From Halorussus aquaticus (GTDB lineage Archaea; Halobacteriota; Halobacteria; Halobacteriales; Haladaptataceae), in NCBI RefSeq assembly GCF_024218795.1, contig NZ_CP100400.1, positions 3,524,464-3,588,463 on the forward strand: DNA of 64,000 nt, read 5' to 3'. Below are positions 1 through 9,479 of the stretch, piece after piece. The translations under genes were made by a program, and so were the position numbers. The notes below the pieces were generated by a model. The model was not told the DNA's origin, did not search any database, and saw only the letters and a program-made list of their open reading frames with translations. How positions within the stretch are numbered: the stretch's first letter is position 1; every line of letters starts with the position of its first letter.

Positions 1-1491
1 CTCGACAGGGTCAACGGGATGTTCTCGTTCGTCGTGTTCGATTCGTCTACCGACGAACTGTTCGTCGCCCGCGATCACGCGGGCATCAAGCCGCTGTATT
101 ACACCGAGGTGGACGAGGGCATTGCATTCGCCTCGACCCCGAACTCGCTTCTGAAGCTCAAACCGACGTTCGAGATAAACGATCAAATCGTCCGGGACTA
201 TCTGCTGTACGGCGACACTGTTTCTGAGCGTGAGACGTTTTTCGAGGGGATACACTCGTTCCCCAAAGGCCACTACGCCCGCATCGACGTCGACGACCCC
301 ACTATCGAACCGACTGAGTGGTGGCGTTTCGAAGGAGAACGGGAGTTCGGGGGCGACTACGAGGCGGCAGTCGAGGAGGTCCGCGATCGATTCTCCGCGG
401 CGGTCAAGCGACGGCTGGTGAGCGACGTTCCGGTCGGATCCTGTCTGAGCGGCGGTATCGACTCCTCGGCAGTCACGGCCACCGTCGAGGACGGTATCGA
501 GACTTTCTCAGCTGTGTATCCGGGATTCGAGAAGGACGAAGAGGAGTACGTCGACGTGATGGCGTCCGAGAAGGACATCCGGACGAACAAGGTCCACCCC
601 ACCGCCGAGGACTTTCTCCAAAAGTTCTCCGATTACGTCCGGGCGCTCGCCGAACCCCCCAACACGCCATCGTCGTTCGCACAACACCTCGTGTTTGAGC
701 GCGCGAGCGAGGAGGGGGTTCGGGTCCTCCTTGACGGACAGGGTGCTGACGAGATTCTCGCCGGATACGACGACTTCTTCTCGTATTATCTCATGGGACT
801 ACTGAGCGACTGGCGACTCAGCGACGCAGTGACCGAGACGCTGAAGATGCTCTCGAAGGAGGGTGCAAAGAACAGGCTCGGGCTGATCGCGATACGATCG
901 CTCCCCATACGGCTTCAGCAACGACGGTACGTCTCCCGGGTGCCTATCGACGAGGACCTGCTGGCCGAGACCGACCAGTCGCAACTGCTCACCAAGATCT
1001 CCAACATCGGGTCGCTTCAGGACGCACTCCAATTCCGCTTCGACACTACGCTCCCGAAACTCCTTAAGTACGAGGACCGCAACTCGATGTGGTTCAGTCG
1101 CGAGGGCCGCACCCCCTTCCTTGATCCTGAGTTGCTAGACCTTATGGCATCGTTACCCGAGTCCTACATCATCGCCGACGGCGAGACCAAGGCCATCTTC
1201 AGGGACGCGATGGATGGCACAGTCCCCGACGAGATACTCTCGCGCACCGACAAGATCGGGTTCGAGACGCCCAGCGAGCGCTGGTTGTACGACGACGGCG
1301 TGAAGGCGCTGTTACAGGACTGGTTCTTGGATGCCGAACCGTATTGTAGCAGGTTCGTTGACCTCCCCGAGGTTCGGCAAATAGTCGCTGACGTCCTGTC
1401 CGACGACGACGTCAACGACAAAATCATGTGGCGCGTGATCTTTCTCGAAGCGTGGTACCGCGAGTTCGAGGACGTGTTGGCACTCGACTGA
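1..1491 (+). CDS. asnB: Asparagine synthase (glutamine-hydrolysing) family, 5'-truncated by window edge
   Basis: The reading frame is open from base 1, so the start and the catalytic N-terminal Cys of the glutaminase domain lie outside the window. The visible start (GMFSFVVFD, ARDHAGIKPLYY) is the second half of a GATase type 2 domain. The synthetase domain follows with the PP-loop SGGIDSS near visible residue 150. The C-terminal part has DPELLDLMASLP and a TDKIGFETP segment typical of AsnB. The family transfers glutamine amide nitrogen to an acyl-adenylate. In polysaccharide clusters such paralogues often amidate sugar acids or other acceptors, and the neighbours here make that plausible, but this is inference. 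It converges with the sulfatase gene, with 4 bases between stops. Confidence 0.9.
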   Translation, partial: LDRVNGMFSFVVFDSSTDELFVARDHAGIKPLYYTEVDEGIAFASTPNSLLKLKPTFEINDQIVRDYLLYGDTVSERETFFEGIHSFPKGHYARIDVDDPTIEPTEWWRFEGEREFGGDYEAAVEEVRDRFSAAVKRRLVSDVPVGSCLSGGIDSSAVTATVEDGIETFSAVYPGFEKDEEEYVDVMASEKDIRTNKVHPTAEDFLQKFSDYVRALAEPPNTPSSFAQHLVFERASEEGVRVLLDGQGADEILAGYDDFFSYYLMGLLSDWRLSDAVTETLKMLSKEGAKNRLGLIAIRSLPIRLQQRRYVSRVPIDEDLLAETDQSQLLTKISNIGSLQDALQFRFDTTLPKLLKYEDRNSMWFSREGRTPFLDPELLDLMASLPESYIIADGETKAIFRDAMDGTVPDEILSRTDKIGFETPSERWLYDDGVKALLQDWFLDAEPYCSRFVDLPEVRQIVADVLSDDDVNDKIMWRVIFLEAWYREFEDVLALD

Positions 1492-1495
1492 CGCG

Positions 1496-2995
1496 CTACA
1501 TGTACCCGAGAGCTTCCAGTTGTTCGATCTCCTCGTCCGAAAGCTCGTCCTCCGAGACGTTTCCCTGGAGTTCGGCCAGCGCGTCACGACAGGCGTCGAC
1601 CGCGGTCGAAGGTGCGTCCGAGAGCGGTCGTTCGTCCCCGCGGTGCCACGCCCACTCCTCGCCCGTCGAATCGAGGACAACCCGCCAGTCGCCACGGTAC
1701 GCGACGACACTGTGTTCCGAGACCCGGTCAGCTAGCGACTCCGTCGGCACGTCTGGGTACTTCTCGTACAGTTCCTCGCCACCGACGACCGGATACTCAC
1801 TCAGAACGACGCCGTCGGACGGCGATAGCGGCCCATAGCGGTCGCCGCCACTCCTCAAGAGTTCGCCGCGGCCGTCGGTCAGGAGGCCACAGAGGTCCTT
1901 GATGGAGACGTACTCCTCGACGCACTCGCCGTCGAGGTCGGGATGGCCGATCACGAGCGGAACGCGGACGAGGTCGTCGCTCACCGACCCTTCGTGGCCG
2001 ATCCGCCGGCGACCCATCGCGTCCACGTTGCCGAGGTTCTCGGCATGGTCGGCGGTTATCACGACGAGCGTGTTCTCCCGCAGTCCGTTGGATTCCAGTG
2101 CCGACAGTATCCGGCCGAGGTGGCGGTCGACGGATTCGACCTCGCCGGCGTAGAGCCGCCGTATGGTCCGGAGGTCCTCTTCATCGATGCCGTCACCGCC
2201 CTCGACGCGTTCGACGAACTGCCACGGGTCGGCGACCTCCTCATCGAGTCGCGTCAGTTCGTCATCGTCGACGACTTCCCCGACATGTTTACGCTGGAGG
2301 TCCGACGGCGGGTCGTACGGTCGGTGACAGTCCATGTAGTTGGCGAAGATGAAAAAGGGGTCGTCGGCCTCCGAGTGGGATTCGATGACGTTCGTTATTC
2401 TGGCGGTGTTGCTCTCGGAGTCGTACGATGTCGATTGCTTGAATCCCGACACTGGTAACTGCTGCAGGAACTCATAGTTGGAGCCAAGATGCGAGGTGGC
2501 CACGTTCAGGAAGTTCCGAAGACTCTTGTAGGGTTTGTCGTGTCCAAGCGCCCTATAGAGGGTCTTCGCCGCGACCATCGGCAACGAGTTGCCCTCCTCC
2601 TGTAGCGACTTGGCGACGTACCTGACCGAAAGTCCAGAGTCGTAGAGGAGGCTGTTGCGAGTGTCGTAGAACTCGTCGAACGAGACGTCGAAGCCGATCC
2701 TGGGGCTGGCGAAGCCGTTGCCAGAGACGCCATAACAGTCGTACCCGTCTCGTTTGAGGTGTTCGACGAGCGGTAGCCGGGAGACGGTATGGTTGAAGCG
2801 GTGAACGCCGTGTTCGTGGGGGTACTCGCCGGTGAAGAGTGAGACGTGCGAGGGTAGCGACCACGTCGCGGGTGCGACGGCGTTCTTGAAGAAGAGGTTC
2901 CGTTCAGCGAGAGACGAGAGATTCGGGGCATGCTCCGCGGCGTAGTCGAGTCTCGCGGAGTCCCAGACAAGCAAGAGCACGTTCGGGTGGGTCAT
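1496..2995 (-). CDS. Sulfatase / alkaline phosphatase superfamily hydrolase
   Basis: This is a 499-residue protein. It begins NVLLLVWDSARLD, the metal-binding start of the superfamily. TWSLPSHVSLFTG near residue 45 occupies the place of the sulfatase C/S-x-P-S-R signature, with Ser at the nucleophile position and His instead of Arg. ITADHAENLG near residue 310 is the second metal site. No signal peptide is visible, so it is probably cytoplasmic. The family hydrolyses sulfate esters or transfers phospho groups. In this glycan island it may act on sulfated sugars, but the substrate is unknown. A TATA-like element lies 23-31 bases upstream of the ATG, suggesting a leaderless or near-leaderless transcript. 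Confidence 0.8.
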   Translation of the reverse strand: MTHPNVLLLVWDSARLDYAAEHAPNLSSLAERNLFFKNAVAPATWSLPSHVSLFTGEYPHEHGVHRFNHTVSRLPLVEHLKRDGYDCYGVSGNGFASPRIGFDVSFDEFYDTRNSLLYDSGLSVRYVAKSLQEEGNSLPMVAAKTLYRALGHDKPYKSLRNFLNVATSHLGSNYEFLQQLPVSGFKQSTSYDSESNTARITNVIESHSEADDPFFIFANYMDCHRPYDPPSDLQRKHVGEVVDDDELTRLDEEVADPWQFVERVEGGDGIDEEDLRTIRRLYAGEVESVDRHLGRILSALESNGLRENTLVVITADHAENLGNVDAMGRRRIGHEGSVSDDLVRVPLVIGHPDLDGECVEEYVSIKDLCGLLTDGRGELLRSGGDRYGPLSPSDGVVLSEYPVVGGEELYEKYPDVPTESLADRVSEHSVVAYRGDWRVVLDSTGEEWAWHRGDERPLSDAPSTAVDACRDALAELQGNVSEDELSDEEIEQLEALGYM

Positions 2996-3017
2996 ATCTC
3001 TGCTTCTGTCGTTCCCT

Positions 3018-3026
3018 CTATTTTAG
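3018..3026 (-). promoter_or_regulatory. TATA-like box of sulfatase gene
   Basis: On the minus strand this reads CTAAAATAG, about 27 bases before the sulfatase ATG at 2995. That spacing is usual for haloarchaeal leaderless promoters. Confidence 0.4.
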
Positions 3027-3144
3027 CGTTCTTGTATCTCGAGCACAGTTTTCTGTAATAGTGTTCCCGTAAGGTAGTACATGTTCTACAGAATGCGTCG
3101 TTTCTAACTACTACACAGCACACTAATTAAATTTCACATGTGTG

Positions 3145-4251
3145 TTACTCAAGTTCCTTCCAACGGAATGCCGAAGAAACGAACGTTTCGACCAGTCGGA
3201 GTTGTCGCTCTACGCGTGTCGTGACCCACTTGAAGATGACCGTAAGTGGTACACTTACTAAGATAGCCACGATGTATCCGAGATAGCTGTGGCCGTTAAC
3301 TAAGATATCTACGTTATAACCAATACGGAAAACAGCCATCTGAACGATGTACAGATGGTACGACGAGTCACCAAACCACTGCAAAATTTTGATTTCAGGC
3401 TGGTACCGTTCGAAAAAGTAGATTCCGAGAAGGAAAAAAGCAAAGACGTAGATGATGCTCATATCAACGATAGCAACTTCACGTAGAGAGAGGGAGTGCG
3501 CGGTCGACCAGCCGCCACGCCCCTCAGTCCATCCCATTACGTAAAAACTACCTGCGACGAGACTTCCCAAGATTGGAAAAAGGCGGTTATCCGTAAACCG
3601 TGTCCGCCACTCATCGACGGCGAGAACCGCGCCAGTAGCGAGACCGAGCGCGAGATGCGGAAGGTAATTCAAGACGAGTGTTTTCACGTGCCAGTGGTCA
3701 CTTCCGGGTAGTGGTGAGAGTAATGCGATGAACAGTTCCTTGTGAAGGTGGTAAAGGTTGTGTGAGAGGAACGCGAGTGGAATGAATGTGAAGACAAGGA
3801 TGGTATGATAAGATGGGCGAGACGTAAGGACGTAGTAGATGGCAGGAAAGAGAACTGCCCAAGTGAGATATGGCGGGAGGAAAGACGCGCCAACACCAAA
3901 GTTGATGAGATTACCGGTGAGCCAGAGAGGGACCCTTTCGAGGTAGTTCCATCCCGAGAGGGACGGATGGAATTGGAAGGCGACCACGTAACTTAGGATG
4001 ACGAAGGGGATAGAGACGTAAAGTGGAAGAAAGAGACGGTAAGCACGTGCCTGATAGTATTTTACAGAATTGAAGTTTTTGTGAAGGTAAAGCCCGGATG
4101 TGAAACCCGAAAGAAGGAAAAATAGTGGGACCGCTTGGAAGATGACAGCTTCATAGAAAACCGGTGGACGTGGGGTGTCGAAAGAGTGAATGGCGAATAT
4201 CGACAGAATAGCGATACCTTTGAGATAATCGACAGACCGGAATCGTTCCAT
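3145..4251 (-). CDS. Acyltransferase family 3 (integral membrane)
   Basis: This 368-residue protein has about ten hydrophobic segments. Its start, MERFRSVDYLKGIAILSIFAIHSFD, carries the family's early His (IHSF) and the R-x-x-D-Y-L-K-G entry motif. These proteins O-acylate exported sugars or lipids in the membrane. The base composition is clearly AT-richer than the neighbouring genes and acidic residues are fewer, which suggests recent acquisition. It stands alone on the minus strand with about 150 bases to the sulfatase gene. The acyl acceptor cannot be told from sequence. A surface glycan is likely from context. Confidence 0.85.
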   Translation of the reverse strand: MERFRSVDYLKGIAILSIFAIHSFDTPRPPVFYEAVIFQAVPLFFLLSGFTSGLYLHKNFNSVKYYQARAYRLFLPLYVSIPFVILSYVVAFQFHPSLSGWNYLERVPLWLTGNLINFGVGASFLPPYLTWAVLFPAIYYVLTSRPSYHTILVFTFIPLAFLSHNLYHLHKELFIALLSPLPGSDHWHVKTLVLNYLPHLALGLATGAVLAVDEWRTRFTDNRLFPILGSLVAGSFYVMGWTEGRGGWSTAHSLSLREVAIVDMSIIYVFAFFLLGIYFFERYQPEIKILQWFGDSSYHLYIVQMAVFRIGYNVDILVNGHSYLGYIVAILVSVPLTVIFKWVTTRVERQLRLVETFVSSAFRWKELE

Positions 4252-4270
4252 AACAGATGGGGCTAAGCTA

Positions 4271-4280
4271 ATTGTATAAC
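4271..4280 (-). promoter_or_regulatory. TATA-like box of acyltransferase gene
   Basis: On the minus strand this reads GTTATACAAT, about 20-29 bases before the ATG at 4251. It is consistent with an archaeal promoter. Confidence 0.35.
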
Positions 4281-4450
4281 TGTGTTTCTATACTGGACTG
4301 TAAGCCTCTCGGTACCGTTGACCCTCGCTGACCAACTGTCCTGCTTAGCCAGGCCCGATATTGCTCCATAACAAGGGAAAATCGCAGCATCGTCCAAGAC
4401 TATGGCCGAAAGCGAAGCTACATACCGCTTCGGTGTCGACGGCCCAGTAT

Positions 4451-4654
4451 ATGCTGAACGACTTCGGTTCGTCTCTTCGCAGGCTCCTGGACCGCCTCGC
4501 CGACCCCGTTCTCCCGGAGGCGTGTCCTCATTGCGAGTTCCCGACCGTCGTGCGCGATGACCGTGAGGAGTGTCCGTGGTGTGGCTGGGGTCCCGATTCG
4601 ATCCCGGATCGGACCCCGGAGGAGGCCCGGCAGAAACGCCTTGACGACCGATAG
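4451..4654 (+). CDS. Small zinc-ribbon protein, unknown function
   Basis: This is a 67-residue protein starting MLNDFGSSLRRLLDRLADP. It has two Cys pairs, CPHC and CPWC, separated by 14 residues, forming a zinc ribbon, followed by a charged C-terminal helix. The longer in-frame ORF from 4361 has a basic N-terminus unlike haloarchaeal proteins, so I chose the ATG at 4451. Small zinc fingers of this kind are common in haloarchaea and mostly have no assigned role. It converges with the glycosyltransferase gene (20 bases between stops). Confidence 0.65.
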   Translation: MLNDFGSSLRRLLDRLADPVLPEACPHCEFPTVVRDDREECPWCGWGPDSIPDRTPEEARQKRLDDR

Positions 4655-4673
4655 GTGCCGCTCGCCGGTCCGG

Positions 4674-5501
4674 TCACATCCCCGACGACCGGGCTCGGAG
4701 CAGGCGTTCGTACATCGTCTTCCGAAAGTCAGTGGGGACGAGTCTGAACAGGAGCCGTACTCCGACGTTCACTGAGGCCACGATCGGACTCACGGTGCCG
4801 TCTCGGACGAACTGCCTCTGAAGTCGGATTTCGTCAAGCGCGATGGCGGGGCCGCGGCTGTCGTGCCAGTCCTCGCCGGTCCGTGCCTTCACCAGCACCT
4901 CAGGGACGTTCCGGAGTTGCGCGCCGTTCTGGAGCATCCGGAGCCATAGGTCCCAGTCTTCGCCGTGTTCGATGTCGCGGTAATTGCCGGCGTCGAGGAC
5001 CGCGTCCCGCCGAAACATCACCGTCGGGTGGTTCATCGGACACCGGACCTTCGCCAACCGGCGGATCTCCCGCAGGCCGGTCGGAACCTTCCGGACACCT
5101 CGCTCTGTCCGGAGGTCAGCGTCGTACTCCTGGATGTATCCCCCGACGGCGTCGACCCCGTCGACGCGGTCGAAGAAACCCACTTGCCGCTCAAATCGAG
5201 TATCGACACTCACGTCGTCGGAATCCATGATGGCGATAAGGTCGTTCGACGCGGCCTCTACGCCCGTCGCCCGGGCCGCCCCACGACCGTCCGAGGCCGG
5301 GACTTCGATGGGTTCGACCACGTCCGGGTGGTTCGCCTCCCAGTCGTCGATGAGCCACCGCTGTTTCGCCCGGACGTGTTCGTCGTAGAGGACGAGCAGC
5401 TCGCTCGGCGGGAGCGTCTGTTCGAGTAGACTCTCGACCGCGGCCTCGAACTCGTCGAGACCGTCGTCGGGGTGGATGGCGATGACCGCGGACACGTCCA
5501 T
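4674..5501 (-). CDS. Glycosyltransferase family 2 (GT-A fold)
   Basis: This is a 275-residue protein. The start MDVSAVIAIHPDDGLDEF is the first GT-A strand. IAIMDSDD near residue 92 is the metal-binding DxD-type motif. GEDWDLWLRML near residue 180 is the ED acceptor-side motif. No strong membrane segment is seen, so it probably acts at the inner face of the membrane on a lipid-linked acceptor. It is the last gene of a minus-strand series running from the nucleotidyltransferase through formyltransferase, aminotransferase and dehydrogenase. It therefore probably transfers the modified sugar made by them. Donor and acceptor are not readable from sequence. Confidence 0.85.
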   Translation of the reverse strand: MDVSAVIAIHPDDGLDEFEAAVESLLEQTLPPSELLVLYDEHVRAKQRWLIDDWEANHPDVVEPIEVPASDGRGAARATGVEAASNDLIAIMDSDDVSVDTRFERQVGFFDRVDGVDAVGGYIQEYDADLRTERGVRKVPTGLREIRRLAKVRCPMNHPTVMFRRDAVLDAGNYRDIEHGEDWDLWLRMLQNGAQLRNVPEVLVKARTGEDWHDSRGPAIALDEIRLQRQFVRDGTVSPIVASVNVGVRLLFRLVPTDFRKTMYERLLRARSSGM

Positions 5502-5580
5502 GAGCGGGTATTCGCCGGACGAGATTTAGTTGTTTGTACTTCGTCGTTCGGGTGCCGTCTCAACCGATTACCGTTGGCGG

Positions 5581-6564
5581 TTATAGGGTGACGACGCTGT
5601 CCGTGTCTGCCGACCGCTCTGCGTGTTCGAGAATCCCGACGGCTTCGGCACCAATGCGTCCCGAAGAGCGCGTTTCGGACCCGGACCGTGACGCTTCGAC
5701 GAACTCCTCGACCTCCACGCGGAGCGGCTCGCGGTTCTGCACCTCGTGGACGTTCCTGCCCTCTTCGCGGGTGACGAGCGTCCCCTCGCTCTCGACGACG
5801 CGACTGTCGTACATCTCGACGACATTGTCTTCGAGGTAATCGATGTAGGCGGCCTTCTCCGAGCCGACGACCGTCAGACTGCGCTCCTTCCCGAAGACGG
5901 GGACCTGCCAGGACTCGTTTATCACGCTCGTCGCGTCGTCGTACTCGAGGACCATCGTCACCGTCTCGTCGATGCCTTCTCTGATGATCGAGTCCAGATT
6001 GCAGTACAGGTGCTCGGGCCGGCCGTCGAGTAGGTAGTTGGAGATGTCGACGTCGTGAACGGCGAGCGAGTAGAGCGCCCCGGTGGTCGAACGCGGCACC
6101 CGGAACGAGAATCGACTGGTGTTCAGGTACTTAATCCGGCCGAGTTCGCCGCGGTCGATGCGGCGCTTGAGTTCCTGGAGCGCCGGGTGGTACCGGAAGA
6201 TGTGGCCGACTGCGAGCGTGCAGTCGTTCCGATCGGCCGTGTCGACGATGTCCCACGCCTCGTCGCTGCTGAGTGCGAGCGGTTTCTCGACTAACACGTC
6301 GATTCCTGCTTCGAGGAGGTTCGTGGCGATCCCGTGGTGAGTGGTCGACGGGGTAGCTAGCGTCACGGCGTCGACCCCTCGGTCGGGGAGTTCGCCGGGG
6401 TCGGTGACGTACGGCAGCGAGTACGACTCCGCTAACTCGCTGACCCGTTCCTCGTCAACGTCGCAGAGGACGACCGAATCTATCACGCCCTCCTCGTGGA
6501 GTTCAGCCGCCACCCGAACGTGGTTCGTCCCCCAGTATCCGGTGCCGATCACGCCGTAGTTCAT
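5581..6564 (-). CDS. Gfo/Idh/MocA-family sugar dehydrogenase
   Basis: This is a 327-residue protein. The N-terminal Rossmann motif is GTGYWGTNHVRV. EKPLALSSDEA near residue 93 carries the conserved EKP Lys, and a Gfo C-terminal domain follows with HDVDISNYLL. These enzymes oxidise or reduce a sugar carbon with NAD(P). Relatives such as WbpB oxidise C3 of UDP-GlcNAc uronic acid ahead of a DegT aminotransferase. The ATG overlaps the stop of the upstream aminotransferase gene (ATGA), so the two are translationally coupled. This supports a shared pathway to an amino sugar. Confidence 0.85.
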   Translation of the reverse strand: MNYGVIGTGYWGTNHVRVAAELHEEGVIDSVVLCDVDEERVSELAESYSLPYVTDPGELPDRGVDAVTLATPSTTHHGIATNLLEAGIDVLVEKPLALSSDEAWDIVDTADRNDCTLAVGHIFRYHPALQELKRRIDRGELGRIKYLNTSRFSFRVPRSTTGALYSLAVHDVDISNYLLDGRPEHLYCNLDSIIREGIDETVTMVLEYDDATSVINESWQVPVFGKERSLTVVGSEKAAYIDYLEDNVVEMYDSRVVESEGTLVTREEGRNVHEVQNREPLRVEVEEFVEASRSGSETRSSGRIGAEAVGILEHAERSADTDSVVTL

Positions 6565-7657
6565 CGGTAGTACTCCTCAATCTCGTTGCACACGCGGTCG
6601 ATTTCTTCGTCGGTTATCCGAGGATGCATCGGTAGCGACAGGATGCGGTCACAGAGTCGTTCCGTCCGTTCGAGTTCCGTGCTTTCGGTGCGGTCGCGGA
6701 CCGCCGGATGCCGGTGGGCGGCGTCTCATAGTGAACCCCGGTGTCGATACCGTTCTCGTCAAGGTGCTCCCGAAGGACGTCACGGTCCGGAACCTGAATT
6801 ACGTATAGGTGATAGACGTGGAAGCTGTCGGCCGCCTCGGTCGGGGTGGTGATCTCCGGAATCGAGGAGAGGCGTCGATCGTACTTCTGGGCGGCGGCGT
6901 TGCGCGCCTCGTTCCACTCGCGGACGAACTCAAGTTGTCTCCGCCCGACCGCGGCCTTGAACTCGTCGAGTCGATAGTTGAGACCGAGCACCTCGTGGGT
7001 CCCGTCTTCGGTCCGCCCGTGGTTCCGTAACGTGCGTGCCCGCCGGGCGATTTGGTCATCATCGGTGATCAGCATCCCACCGTCGCCTCCCACAGTCATG
7101 TTCTTCGACGGGTAGAAACTGAAGGCTCCGACGTCGCCGACGGTGCCGGCGATGTGGCCGTCCCGCTCGGCGAAGTGAGCCTGGCATGCGTCCTCGACGA
7201 CCGCGAGGTCGTAGTCGTCAGCGACAGCCTGTATCGCCTCCATGTCTGCTATCTGCCCATAGATGTGTACTGGTACGATGCCCTGTGGGTTCTCGGCTCG
7301 CTCAACTTTACGTTCGAGATCGACGGGGTCCATCGTGTAGGTGTCCGGGTCAACGTCGACGAACACGGGTTCGGCGTCGACCGAGAGCACGGGACTGACC
7401 GTCGCGAAGAACGTGTGACCGGGGACGAACACCTGATCACCCTCCCCGATCCCCGCCGCCTGAAGCCCACAGAGGATGGCCGCCGTCCCGCTGTGCAGGC
7501 CGACGGCGTGTTCCACGTCGCACGCCTCGGCGAACTCGGCCTCAAATTTCTCAAGACGGTCGCCCTTCACGTATTGGGTACTCTCAAGTACGTCCGCCGC
7601 TCGGTCAACGATTTCGTCGTCGACGTAAATGTCGGTGAATGGAACCTGTTCCGTCAT
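6561..7657 (-). CDS. DegT/DnrJ/EryC1/StrS sugar aminotransferase (frameshifted near the 3' end)
   Basis: The enzyme is PLP-dependent and would be about 365 residues. YPSKNMTVGGDGGM near residue 185 holds the PLP lysine. HSGTAAILCGLQAAG and the family C-terminal region are present. The main frame runs to GVHYETPP and then leaves the family sequence. The next frame continues as HRHPAVRDRTESTELERTER and runs to a TGA at 6561-6563 that overlaps the dehydrogenase start. One missing base in the CCC run (plus-strand GGG at 6716-6718) would restore the whole protein. Either the reference sequence has an error or the gene lost its last 50 residues recently. It converts a keto sugar to an amino sugar. 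Confidence 0.85.
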
Positions 7658-7760
7658 GCTTTAACTACGTAATCGGGGATTAGCCTTGGGTCGCTTAAAG
7701 ACAACGATACCACGAATCGGTGCTGGCGACCCGAAACTCAGGTGACGATTCCTAACGGGG

Positions 7761-8546
7761 TTAGAGGTCGAGATCCTCGTAGGAGTTCAACGTCAAGTGG
7801 ATTTCCTGACCGTTGACGACCGTGTACGAGGGCTTGAACGGCGGGAAGTCTAGCGCCCGTATCTTGTCGTACACCGTCTCGAAATCGCCCTTGCAGAGTT
7901 CTTTGAGTGGAATCTCCTTCTCGCCGTCCAGACTGCTCTTAGGGTAGAAGTACTGTTCGCCCTCGAACTCCTCTTGGGAGATCCGCATGTCGTGAACCTC
8001 GCCGGAGACGATCTTGGGGATCGTCTCCTTGAACAGTTCGACCGACTTTTCGCGGGTCTTCTCGTAGAGCGACCGCGCGGTGTCGGTCTCTGTGATGTCG
8101 ACGAATTTTCGGTCGACGATGTCGCCAGCGTCGACTTCCTCGGCCATGAAGTGGATGGTGGTCCCGTACTTCCAATGGTCGTCGGCGCGAGCATTCAGTA
8201 TCGCGTGGCTAAAGACGTTGCTCCCCCGATATCGCGGTAGCTCGGCCTGATGGAGGTTCAGCGCCCCCTCGGAGGGGTGAGAGAGCAATTCTTCCCCGAG
8301 GATGTTCGGGTAGTAGACGCTAACGATGTAGTCGATCTCGTAGTCCAGGATTCGGTCCTCGTTCTCGGTCGATATTACCGGGTAGCCGAGATCCGTCGCC
8401 ACCTCACGCACGGACCCCGACCACCACGAATCGTAGCCTTCGGGGTACGTGACGACCGCACTGACCTCGGTCTCGTCGTGTTCGTACAGGAGTTCCAGAC
8501 AGGTTTCGCCCAGCGGATGACTGCCGAAGTACCCAATCGTGATCAT
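7761..8546 (-). CDS. Formyltransferase (sugar N-formyltransferase / Fmt-like)
   Basis: This is a 261-residue protein from the ATG at 8546 (MITIGYFGSHPLG). An upstream in-frame ATG at 8570 would add eight residues. It contains NLHQAELPRYRGSNVFSHAI near residue 105, the N-H...D formyl-folate transferase core with Asn and His, and EEVDAGDIV with the Asp. It is shorter than Fmt and lacks the tRNA-binding tail. Sitting between an AglF-like nucleotidyltransferase and a DegT aminotransferase, it most likely transfers a formyl group from N10-formyl-tetrahydrofolate to the new amino group of a nucleotide sugar. The exact sugar is inference. Confidence 0.8.
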   Translation of the reverse strand: MITIGYFGSHPLGETCLELLYEHDETEVSAVVTYPEGYDSWWSGSVREVATDLGYPVISTENEDRILDYEIDYIVSVYYPNILGEELLSHPSEGALNLHQAELPRYRGSNVFSHAILNARADDHWKYGTTIHFMAEEVDAGDIVDRKFVDITETDTARSLYEKTREKSVELFKETIPKIVSGEVHDMRISQEEFEGEQYFYPKSSLDGEKEIPLKELCKGDFETVYDKIRALDFPPFKPSYTVVNGQEIHLTLNSYEDLDL

Positions 8547-8651
8547 TTCGCGTTCACCTGAGATATTCAAAGACGACCGCCTTGACTCCTTAAGTCCTTC
8601 TAAACGAAACTTCTTCCGCCGACGAGTGCTATTGATTACTAGGGCCGCAAC

Positions 8652-9395
8652 TCACCGTGATCCCGGCGTCGTCGTGGCTTTCCGTTTGCCCCTGAGACGA
8701 CGTTCTGCCTCGTCGCGGTCCTCCGGGTACCCCACGTCGATGCGCCAGCCGTCCATCCGGATGGCGTCGATGGTGCGGCCGCTCTGGATGAGCAGGTCGA
8801 TGGCGTCGCTGATCTCGTACTCGCCGCGGCTCGAGGGCTGAACGAGGTGGCAGGCGTGGAAGATGGCGGGCGTGAACGTGTAGAAACCCGTCATCACGAG
8901 GTTCGACGGCGGCTCCTCAGGTTTCTCGACCACGCTCGTAATCTCGCCGTCGTCGTTGGTGTCACAGACGCCGTATCGATTCGCCTTCTCGTAGGGGACT
9001 TCCTCAACTAGGAAGGCGGCGTCGGTCCCATCCCGTTGCTGGCGTTCGACGACGTCGTCAAGGTTCGCGTCGAAGACGTTGTCACCCAGCATCAGCATGA
9101 AGTCTTCGTCGACGTGTTCCTCGACAGTCAACAGGGCGTGAGCCAGTCCCTTCTGCTCGCGCTGGTGGGCATACGTAACCGGAACGCCTTCGACCTCGTC
9201 GCCGTAGTGGTCGATGATGTCCTCCTTCCGGTATCCCACCACGACGACGAACTCGTCGGCACCCAACTCGGCCAACTGCTCGAAGCATCTGGTCAAAATC
9301 GGTTTTCCGTCAACCTCGACCATCCCCTTCGGTTTATCCTCGGTCAGTGGTCGAAGACGGGTTCCCTCCCCCGCGGCTAGCACGACTGCTTTCAT
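8652..9395 (-). CDS. aglF: Sugar-1-phosphate nucleotidyltransferase (AglF-like)
   Basis: This is a 247-residue protein from the ATG at 9395. The ORF is open 36 codons further, but that part is not family-like. MKAVVLAAGEGTRLRPLTED is the nucleotide-binding signature, followed by the K-P-K-G segment. MLMLGDNVF near residue 105 gives the metal-binding Asp, and EKPEEPPSNLVMTGFYTF is also present. From memory the sequence is close to Haloferax volcanii AglF, a UTP-glucose-1-phosphate uridylyltransferase of the S-layer N-glycosylation pathway. It probably opens the minus-strand sugar operon, with 105 bases to the formyltransferase gene. Confidence 0.85.
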   Translation of the reverse strand: MKAVVLAAGEGTRLRPLTEDKPKGMVEVDGKPILTRCFEQLAELGADEFVVVVGYRKEDIIDHYGDEVEGVPVTYAHQREQKGLAHALLTVEEHVDEDFMLMLGDNVFDANLDDVVERQQRDGTDAAFLVEEVPYEKANRYGVCDTNDDGEITSVVEKPEEPPSNLVMTGFYTFTPAIFHACHLVQPSSRGEYEISDAIDLLIQSGRTIDAIRMDGWRIDVGYPEDRDEAERRLRGKRKATTTPGSR

Positions 9396-9479
9396 GTATT
9401 TCCGCACCCTCACGCGAGTGTTAAATATCTTTAGTCTCGCCACCACGAACCGTACTGGCACCTCAGCCGAACCCCGACG

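Noticed and set aside
3496..3996. Plus-strand ORFs inside the acyltransferase gene
   Set aside because: Antisense to a complete membrane protein gene, with no family features.
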